Positions 56,770 to 64,000 of a DNA stretch of 64,000 nucleotides are shown here, piece by piece. The notes under the pieces were generated by a model, which was not told the DNA's origin, searched no databases, and saw only the letters and a program-made list of their open reading frames with translations. Made by a program: the position numbers and the translations under genes. The stretch spans positions 21,225,003 to 21,289,002 of the forward strand of contig CM019715.1 of assembly GCA_009760885.1 (NCBI GenBank), given 5' to 3'. Each line of letters opens with the position of its first letter. Within the stretch, counting starts at the first letter, position 1. Source of the stretch: Achatina immaculata (lineage: Eukaryota; Mollusca; Gastropoda; Stylommatophora; Achatinidae).

Positions 56770-56872
56770 CGTTTTGTAGTTATTAACTGCTTTGTCTCTT
56801 CATATTGTGTAGTTATTAACTGCTTTGTCTCTTCATATTGTGTAGTTATTAACTGCTTTGTCTTTTCATATG
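56770..56872 (+). repeat. Short tandem repeat, 33-bp unit, 3 copies
   Basis: Unit GTAGTTATTAACTGCTTTGT then CTCTTCATATTGT. Confidence 0.9.
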
Positions 56873-57269
56873 TACCGAAAGAAGGACTTACGCCGAAATA
56901 TTTATTGTACTCTGCGGCCCATCTCTAGGCCAGCAACAAAGCATGGCCGTTCTTCAAGTTCAATTTATTGTACTCCATCTTTTTTTTTTTTTTTACTATT
57001 TTCTGTTCCCTTCTTTGAAATGGTTGCTTTACTGTGAAACGCGATATATACAAATTTAGCATTATTTACGGCACGAAATGAAGCTGAATTTAAATTTTCT
57101 AGTTTCAAATTCAAACTTTCGACATTTTCACGTGCTCTTCTCGCCACAGAGCGTGTATGCGACACGTGGAGCCCCCACACGCTCAGCCTTCGTTGTCTTT
57201 GTCTACATTTCAGTGTCTGTTAGTTTTATTCAGAATCGATCCAGTGTCCGCCATTACGTATTTTAAAGA

Positions 57270-57990
57270 TCACTTATTTACCAAGGCAAACCACGAAATG
57301 GCCCCCGTTAATTGAAAGCCTGTCAGAGCTAGATTTGATCTTGGGGCGGGGAGAGGAATGGAGGAAATCTAAAAGAAACAGGCAAGAATTTGAAAACTGG
57401 CAGAAGAAAAGGGGCAAGACACCGAGAGAAATGGGGAAAGATCGTTTCGCCGGCCGCTTGCTACCAGCTTTTTGCTTGATTAGTCCCGCGTTCTCATGAC
57501 AAGAGTGATTGGCCCTCGCCTGCCACCCCGGCTTTTGTGAGGCAAGAAGTAATTGATGAGATGCGCGAGAGACCAGCTCCGCGAGCCACATAAGTAAATG
57601 CGGGAGCCAATATGAATCGAATGCGCATTTACCAGGGCCAAATCTTCCAAGTGGTTCCCTAAATGGAGGCGAGGGCACGAAATGGATTGCTGGATAACAC
57701 GCGCGGGCTAAGTGCGAGGGAATGAATCCTGCTCCAACAACGCTTGGCCGGCCGTTACATGAGGACTTTCAGACGATAAGCAAATACGTTAATTCATCAC
57801 TACAGAATGGAAATGGCACGGTTTGTATTGGAAGGCTTGGCCCTCCCTGGAGGTCTGGCCCATCTATCAGGCGCAAGGAGGAGCTGAAGGGAGTAAAGAG
57901 GGGAGGTGTTCACAAGCCGGGAGGATGGAGTAGGGGGAGATGGCAGAACAAACGGCTGACGTATTCGCATTGAATTCATTACATCAATAG
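57270..57990 (-). promoter_or_regulatory. Candidate cis-regulatory element upstream of Mnx exon 2
   Basis: A 0.7-kb stretch free of arrays and transposons, clearly more GC- and CpG-rich than its surroundings, with homeodomain-type cores CGTTAATTGAAAG (about 57307-57319), GTAATTGATGAG (about 57550), TGATTAGTCCC (57477-57487) and CGTTAATTCATC, plus GCCAAT and CTTTGT-type sites. No coding frame with family similarity was found. It lies in the presumed first intron or 5' flank of Mnx. Regulatory function is inferred only from composition, position and motifs. Confidence 0.35.
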
Positions 57991-58004
57991 CGGGGGTCAA
58001 AGAT

Positions 58005-58150
58005 GACTGTACTAACGGGATGTTAGCCAGCTTGCCAAAGACCTTATCCCACCTCCTCCTTGGTGTTCTTGGTAACATGGATGCCACACTAATCAATATG
58101 GTATGAACCAATAATGTCTTCATGGTGGTGGAGCCGATTTAGAAGTCTAC
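58005..58150 (-). mobile_element. R330 repeat, diverged fragment
   Basis: AGCTTGCCAAAGACCTTATC, CCACCTCCTCCTTGG and CATGGTGGTGGAG follow the reverse-complement order of R330. Confidence 0.55.
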
Positions 58151-58530
58151 TTATTAAGTCTACTCCATGACTTCAAGCTGGCGACCCCATTCTCCTTGAG
58201 ACCGGGCTTCAAAATCATTACAGTCATCCACCAGATTTGCTGTATCTGGCTTCTGAATAGCCTCCACCACTTCAGGGCCAATCGGTTGTTTCCCTTTACC
58301 GCGTAAAGTATACTAAACATTACAAGATATATGTCAATGATAGACGTAAACTTTTTTTAAAGCTTACTTTATGCTCGTGTAATCGATACATTTAGTTCGG
58401 GAAAGGCCTTCGGAATGTGAGGTCAAGACCACGCTCAAGTTTTTGGTACGCGACAGCTTTCATGAGAAGATTAACACGCAACAGTTCTCTAAACATGCTC
58501 TCACTTACCCCCTGGCCGCGGTTCAACGCA
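58151..58530 (+). other. No recognisable feature
   Basis: Apparently single-copy; nothing supportable. Confidence 0.4.
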
Positions 58531-58539
58531 GAGAGACAT

Positions 58540-58956
58540 TACTTGTCTTGTCTTGTGCTATCTCCCTGTAACTGCGAGCTGGTGTTCTTTGCAGCCGATG
58601 CTGTGGAGGTGTTGAGCTACAGCATCGTATCGGCGTGGGAGTGGGTTATATCTGCTATTTTTTTCAGTCCCGGAGTATAGGTAAAAAAGTAGGGGGGGGG
58701 GTGTGCAATGCTTCTTTAGCAGACTCCACCACCATGGGGACTATGGAGATCCCTGTCCCGTTAGCCAGGCTAGGCCTGTTACTGGGGGTAGAAACGGAAA
58801 GGTGGGGCGGGATCTTGATAGGCTATGGTTCTCTAACCCTGAGGCTATCATATAAGCTATGGTTCTCTAACCACGACGCTAGCATATCAGCTAAGGGTTG
58901 TTGATTGCTTAATCGGACATCGTCTCTCCCTACCCTCTCCCCCCCCCCCCCCAACT
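58540..58956 (+). mobile_element. R330 repeat with internal duplication and C-tail
   Basis: Flanked by GAGAGACAT at 58531-58539 and 58957-58965. Head TTGTGCTATCTCCCTGTAAC; AGCTATGGTTCTCTAACC occurs twice near the 3' end; tail is a C-run at 58939-58952. Confidence 0.87.
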
Positions 58957-59017
58957 GAGAGACATGACGCGTTTGCTTCGAACACGTGATGGTCCGCAAT
59001 CTATTTCATATAGTATT

Positions 59018-59284
59018 TCATCATCATCATCATCATCATCATCATGTAAAGTTTAAGGCGTGTTTGTGTACCCCGGCGTTCAGTGTATGGTGCACATCTT
59101 CCAAGACTTGCACGCAACAACAACTATGAGATGTGTCTACTGGCCCACCGAAATCTTCAAGAAGTTAAGCTTTGCAGTTCTATGCAGCAACTACAGTCAA
59201 ATTTATCAAAGAGACGGGACTGCATATACAGACAGTAAATGCACAACAATAGCAACGACAATAATAATAATAATAATAATAATA
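59018..59284 (+). repeat. (ATC)n and (AAT)n microsatellites
   Basis: (ATC)n at 59020-59045 and (AAT)n at 59259-59284, both resembling LINE tails. Confidence 0.9.
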
Positions 59285-59439
59285 AAACGAGCAAAAGAAA
59301 AGAAGAAGTACCTGCTCTAACCCACGTGATTCTTTTAACTGGAAGATTTTCATCACGTTAAAGAATTTCTAGTTCGCTGTTACTAGTAACATCTTTGTTA
59401 AGACCCGCATAAGGAAGATCCTTTACATTATATGGCCAG

Positions 59440-59775
59440 ATAACATCAGCAATGAAGAGCTATGACAGAAAGCGAACCAACCCACAGTGAAAGAGATGAT
59501 AATGAAAAGACGTTGGAGATGGATAGGACATACACTTCGAAAGAACACAACAGACATCACCAGACAAGCTCTCACCTGGAATCCCAAGAAAAGAAGAAAC
59601 AAGGAAGACCTAGGAACACCTGGCGAAGGAGCCTGGAAGCGGAGGTTTGAAAAAAAAGACTTACCTGGAGGCGGGTAGAAGAAACAGCCCAGGATAGAAG
59701 TAAATGGAGAGCCGTAGTTGATGCCCTTTATACCTCAGATACGGGTAAAGAAGGTGAAGAAGGGAGATTACTAGT
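59440..59775 (+). mobile_element. Non-LTR retrotransposon C-terminal fragment, type D, diverged
   Basis: Reads [40 protein letters not shown], then in other frames [24 protein letters not shown] and LYTSDTG-like end. Confidence 0.78.
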
Positions 59776-59879
59776 AATGCATAAACAACAGCACTAGGGG
59801 GCTACGCTAGCATATGCTGCATATCTGTAAAAGATCACTGAGTTGGGGGGGGGGGGGCCGCCGCGAAGACACCCTACTC

Positions 59880-60015
59880 AAGCTGAACGAGATAGCGGTC
59901 AGCAACCCATATCTGGCTGCTTGCGTCAGGGTTGGCGAGCCACAGCTGGCTAAGACCCTATTTCACTTCTAAGCGAAACAGACAGCAGCCCGGCCTAGTG
60001 AAAATAGATTGCAGT
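59880..60015 (-). mobile_element. R330 repeat, diverged fragment
   Basis: GGTCAGCAACCCATATCTGG, GCGTCAGGGTTGGCGAGCCA and CAGCTGGCTAAGACCCTAT match R330's 3' half in reverse complement. Confidence 0.65.
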
Positions 60016-60610
60016 GGGAAGACGAACCCAGTCCTTAAAAATACGCCATTCCTGACACACACCGCCGGACAAGCCACACCTTACAGTTTACAGCTAAGTA
60101 CTCTTTAAAAAAAATAAATTTTTAAAAAAAATAGTATTCATGTGAATCTATACTTTATCTCCTCTCTCTGTTTCTTCGTCCTGTATGTTTTTGTATGATT
60201 AAGGCTCACGCCGAAACGTCACAACTTTGTAATCGTTAAGTAATAAAGCAGCTACTTTTTTCCTATTTTATACATCCCTTAAAAATACGCCGAGCCGAAG
60301 TCGGATGTGCTGAGCCGAAAGGGGCACGACTGCAACACAAAGCAACCAGAGTCTCAGTCACGAGGTTTTAGAAACCCTGCAGAAAGCGTTAACTCTTTCA
60401 TTCCCAGTTACCCAAGCGCATTAATTTTCTAACATAACAACACGTAAATATTTAAGTAAACTGTTTGTTATAAGATAACACCGAAGAAAGGAATTTATGT
60501 TTATCTCAATCTTTTAAGCGTAACTGTAGCATTTTATCAACGTGGATTTCAAGTAGTAACAGTTTTTCTCGAAAAAAGCCGTGAAAATATTTTTTAGCCG
60601 AAAATATAAA
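60016..60610 (+). other. No recognisable gene
   Basis: Contains AAGGCTCACGCCGAAACGTC (60202-60221), a motif shared in part with R2 repeats. Otherwise nothing supportable. Confidence 0.4.
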
Positions 60611-60624
60611 CGAAAACTTAATTC

Positions 60625-60955
60625 TTCTTCTTCTTCTTCTAACTGCTAGCTGGTGTTCCTTGCGGCCGATGCTGTGAAGATGTTGAGGCACACCATCATA
60701 TCGGAGTGGGAGCGGGTTATGGCAGCTACTTTTTTCGAACCCGGAGTACAGCTAAAAAAAACAGGGGTGTGCAATACTTCTTTAGTAGGCTCCACCACCA
60801 TGGGGACTATAGGGATAACTGTCCCGCTAGCCAGGCTATGCCTGTTACTGGGGGTACCAACGGAGAGGTAGAACAGGATTTTGGTCAGCTATGGCTCGCT
60901 AAACCTGACGCTAGCATATCAGCTATGGGTCTCTGATCACATGATCGAACGTCTT
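60625..60955 (+). mobile_element. R330 repeat copy
   Basis: Head truncated by a (TTC)n tract (CTTCTTCTTCTAACTGCTAG); middle CTCCACCACCATGGGGACTA; end AGCTATGGGTCTCTGATCAC. Confidence 0.85.
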
Positions 60956-61189
60956 GTTAACTGAAAATAAAAGTGATTAAAAGTGCCCTATTTTGCTAAT
61001 GAAATAGCTACAACGAATAATGAAAGTTGCAGAATAGATAATTGAAAGTGTCATTTTTACGAAGAAGTGAATTCAGGTACGGCGTATGAGGTCGTGGTTC
61101 AACTCCGAAGATAAGACAAAGAATGGAATGAACAGTTACCACCACAAACGTAATACTGGGAGCAGACTTTTAGAGAGTGTTTGAAATGC

Positions 61190-61190
61190 C

Positions 61191-61226
<36 letters not shown>

Positions 61227-61470
61227 TGAATGAATGAATAAATGAATGAATGAATGAATAATCTTTATTTTTAAAGGGTAAAGAATTGGGCACGCAGGCC
61301 CGTCTTACATTTTGCCCTTCAGAGAGGGGGAGAGAGAGAGAGAGAGAGAGAATAAATGAGTGAATGAATGAATGATCTTTATTTTAAAAGGGTGAAGAAT
61401 TTGGCGCGCAGGCCCGTCTGAGAGAGAGAGAGAGCGAGAGAGAGAGAGAGAGAGCGAGAGAGAAAACAGT
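61190..61470 (+). repeat. (GA)n tracts with two R3 repeats
   Basis: (GA)n at 61192-61225, 61321-61350 and 61419-61460, alternating with R3 copies (61222-61320 and 61351-61425: AATCTTTATTTTTAAAGGGT, GCAGGCCCGTC). The arrangement suggests a small duplication of (GA)n-R3. Confidence 0.85.
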
Positions 61471-61639
61471 ACTGTAGGAGAAGTACTCATTCTAACACTT
61501 TGCTGTGTTTGAATGTGTCTTGTCACGTGATGTCTGCAGTAAATCTGTCTCAAGTCTGTGCTGTTAATCTGTCGTGATGATTGTGCAAGCGTTACGTCGC
61601 GTTCGAAACCCAGGTTGTAAATCTGTCCCGCTAGCACGA

Positions 61640-62475
61640 GTCCATTACGTCTCGACTTTACATTTCACCTTCTTGATCTAAGCAAAGGATAGTTTTGATG
61701 CAGATGATGCGGGCTAATTAGCAGAAATCGCCCCACTAGGAATGTAATCGGCCGTACATTCACGAAACCGCCCCGTCATGCTAAAAATGGCCGCGTTTCC
61801 GGCCAAAAAAATCGTTCCCAGCGCACACTTACTATCTAATCAGAACGTCATTCTGGGCCGGTCCCTATTCTAGCTCTCACTCGCTCATCTGCATTCGGCG
61901 CCTCCCTTGGGCCTCGCAAAGATTTCCAGAATGTTCTCATTAGCGTCTGGGGACGGGAGAGAAAAAATAGTTAAAGCAATAGGAGGGGAAAAATGTAGCA
62001 ACGAAAGGAATGGGAAACAGAATGCGAAATTGGGAAAATGAAAATGCAAAACTGAAAAGCAAAATGGACGTGGAAATGCAAAACTAGTGAAGAAATTCTT
62101 CAGAATTTCCTCTCCCTCGCTTTTCTTTCTCGTGTCTTCCATTGAACGTTTCCTTTCAACGGATCTGTTTGCCATTCAATCTTCTCTTTTCCTGGCCACA
62201 GAGGGGAGACCACCAAGTGAAAGGGCTCGGACTCGTAATTGGGCGCTATTCGCGGTTATTGCTCAAGATTAACTCCCTTTCCGGACAAGCAGGCAGCTGC
62301 GCACGCAGGTCCCTCATCACCCCAGTGTCAACATCCGGTCCTATCACGTCAAGATTAAACGGACATTTTTCCTGAAGAAAGCGAGCAATTTGCTAATTTC
62401 ATTTACGATTTCCCTGCGATTAGTCCCATGCGCCTGTCTCAATACTCCAGAAGAGGATGAATACGTTATTTGGAA
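61640..62475 (-). promoter_or_regulatory. Candidate cis-regulatory element(s) upstream of Mnx
   Basis: A 0.8-kb array-free, CpG-containing stretch. It has a perfect homeodomain palindrome GCTAATTAGC (61713-61722), CTCATTAGCG (about 61938), CGTAATTGGGCG (about 62236), TGCTAATTTCATTTACG and GATTAGTCCC (62418-62427), the last shared with 57478-57487. Also CATTTCACC and GGCCGCGTTTCCGGCC. No conserved frame found. The case rests on contrast with repeat-laden flanks and motif density, so it is inference. Confidence 0.35.
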
Positions 62476-62540
62476 GAACAGGAGGCGTAGGAGAGCAAGA
62501 GAGGAGGAGATTACAGAGCTTAGAATAAAGAGTATTTGAG

Positions 62541-62544
62541 TGGG

Positions 62545-62627
<83 letters not shown>

Positions 62628-62722
62628 ATCTGTCTGTCTGACTATAAGCTGCTTATTTCTGTCCAGGTCATCCATCCATCCATCCATCCATCCATCCATC
62701 CATCCATCCATCCATCCATCCA
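62541..62722 (+). repeat. (ATCT)n and (CATC)n microsatellites
   Basis: (ATCT)n about 21 units at 62541-62626; (CATC)n about 13 units at 62669-62722. Confidence 0.95.
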
Positions 62723-63104
62723 AACATTTACTCCCCGTCCGCTTGTTTCTTGACTCACTGTCTATTTATCTTTCTGTCTGTATGACTCCTCTTTTGTGTG
62801 TCTCATGTACATGTCTACTACCCTGTCTTTTAATTTAGACACTCGGTCCTCATGAGACGAACAAGATCCGTCTCTATGCTTGCCCCTCACACACTCATTT
62901 TCCTTCTCTTCTCTCTCTCTCTCTCTCAAATTTATAAATACAGTTCTATGGGATGCTAGATCATAACAAAAGAACTTAAATTTACTGAAAGTTCTTAAAA
63001 TCAACGGGGACCATCTTGTCTTCAGTGGCTGGATCTTCTTACCGGGTGCTCGGAGTTCGTGGAGACTTGGAAGGTCATACAGTATTTTCTTGGTAACTTT
63101 TGCT

Positions 63105-63420
63105 CGTCTAGACGTCTAGAATTTTGCTGGTCTTAACTTTTGCTCGTCTCGACATTTGCTGGTTTTAACTTTTGCTCGTCTTGACTTTTGCTCATCTTAA
63201 CTTTTGTTCATCTTAACTTTTGCTCATCTTAACTTTTGCTCATCTTAACTTTTGCTCATCTTAACTTTTGCTCGTCTTAACTTTTGCTCATCTAAACTTT
63301 TGTTCATCTTAACTTTTCCTCATCTTAACTTTTGCTCGTCTTGACTTTTGTTCGTCTTAACTTTTGCTGGCTTTAACTTTTTTTGGTCTTAACTTTTGCT
63401 CATCTTAACTTTTGGTGGCC
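63105..63420 (+). repeat. Minisatellite, 16-bp unit, about 20 copies
   Basis: Unit TTAACTTTTGCTCATC; variants TGCTCGTC and TGCTGGTC mainly at the edges. Confidence 0.92.
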
Positions 63421-63811
63421 TTGCTAGAGTGTAAAGTTCATTTCCTTTTTATTCTCTTGCTGTATTTCACTTTCTCTCTAACTTTTCTGGGTTTTGATAA
63501 AATGTTGATGTAGCTGTTCTCAGTTTTTGTTTTGTTTTGTTTTGTTTTTTCCTTAAAAAGAAATTATTTCAGGGTATTGATTGAGACATTGTGAAAGATA
63601 TCTTGAAAACAGCAATAAAATGTCTGTATTTCTGTAACAGCTTATATACACTTGTGCGTGTAACTATAACAAATATTCTGTAAATTGACTCATTTTGCGT
63701 TGGACGAACTTGGACATTATTGCTAGAACGTTGATACAATGGTTGTCTTAAAAAAGATGAAGATTAGAGATGAGCAAGAACTACATGGTGAAAAACTAAC
63801 GTTGTACAACA
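63421..63811 (+). other. No recognisable feature
   Basis: AT-rich with (TTTTG)n at 63525-63549. Confidence 0.4.
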
Positions 63812-64000
63812 CAGCGTGTATCTCCCTGGAGTTGCGAGCTGGTGTCCTTTGCAGTTGATGCGGTGAAGACGTTGAGACACAGCATCGTGTCGGCCTGAAA
63901 CCAGGTCATGGCAGCTATCTTTTTCAGTCTTTGAGTGCAGTTAAAAAGTAGAGGGTGTGCAATGATTCTTTAGTAGACTCCGCTACCATTGGGGACTGTG
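63812..64000 (+). mobile_element. R330 repeat, cut by the window end
   Basis: Head GTGTATCTCCCTGGAGTTGC, then GATGCGGTGAAGACGTTGAG and GACTCCGCTACCATTGGGGA; continues beyond the window. Confidence 0.82.

Noticed and set aside
57274..57678. 134-codon minus-strand frame as a possible Mnx first exon
   Set aside because: No Eh1-type motif, no Mnx-like alanine or histidine stretches and no sensible donor; kept as a possible regulatory island instead.
61885..62175. 96-codon minus-strand frame near Mnx
   Set aside because: Phe/Lys-rich sequence without family similarity; better explained as non-coding.

Overview
The window looks like repeat-rich nuclear DNA of an invertebrate, most likely a lophotrochozoan such as a mollusc. 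It holds spliced metazoan genes with GT-AG introns, many non-LTR retrotransposon fragments, tRNA-derived SINEs and an extreme load of minisatellites. There are no operons, prokaryotic signals or CRISPR arrays. Species cannot be fixed from sequence alone.

Two real genes are visible. On the plus strand, five exons between 72 and 10008 build a complete-looking ankyrin-repeat/SOCS-box protein (ASB1/ASB12 type, about 354 residues if it starts at ATG 94), ending in a BC box and an LPLP Cul5 box; this is a substrate receptor of a Cullin-5 E3 ligase. On the minus strand, exons at 52538-52698 and 49519-49893 encode the Mnx (HB9/MNX1) homeodomain, split by an intron between homeodomain residues 44 and 45, followed by an acidic C-terminus. 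The first Mnx exon is not in the window and should lie beyond 64000.

Layout: 1-10.9 kb, the ASB gene with repeat-stuffed introns; 11-31 kb, retroelement fragments and minisatellites, with one Tc1 relic; 31.9-33.1 kb, the best-preserved reverse transcriptase (minus strand, one in-frame stop); 33-36 kb, two large minisatellites; 38.6-42.9 kb, a near-identical 2-kb duplication carrying a mariner relic, a SINE and a LINE tail; 43-49 kb, more arrays; 49.5-64 kb, Mnx and its upstream intron or flank, with two GC-rich, repeat-free stretches (57.3-58.0 and 61.6-62.5 kb) that look like candidate regulatory elements.

The most notable material is the repeat biology. There is a composite retroposon with internal variable-number modules and a (GAA)n tail (two copies; one has a 13-bp target duplication, the other an 11-bp one of less certain origin). 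A C-tailed interspersed family of about 330-400 bp has at least nine clear copies, one with a 13-17-bp target duplication and one with a shorter 9-bp repeat. Two SINE families carry different tRNA-like heads on a shared body. Several minisatellites demonstrably grew from pieces of transposons or, in one case, from the splice acceptor and first 30 bases of an ASB exon. By summing my listed spans, minisatellites occupy about 14.9 kb, or roughly 23 percent of the window. Long open frames inside these arrays are by-products of unit lengths divisible by three and are not annotated as genes.
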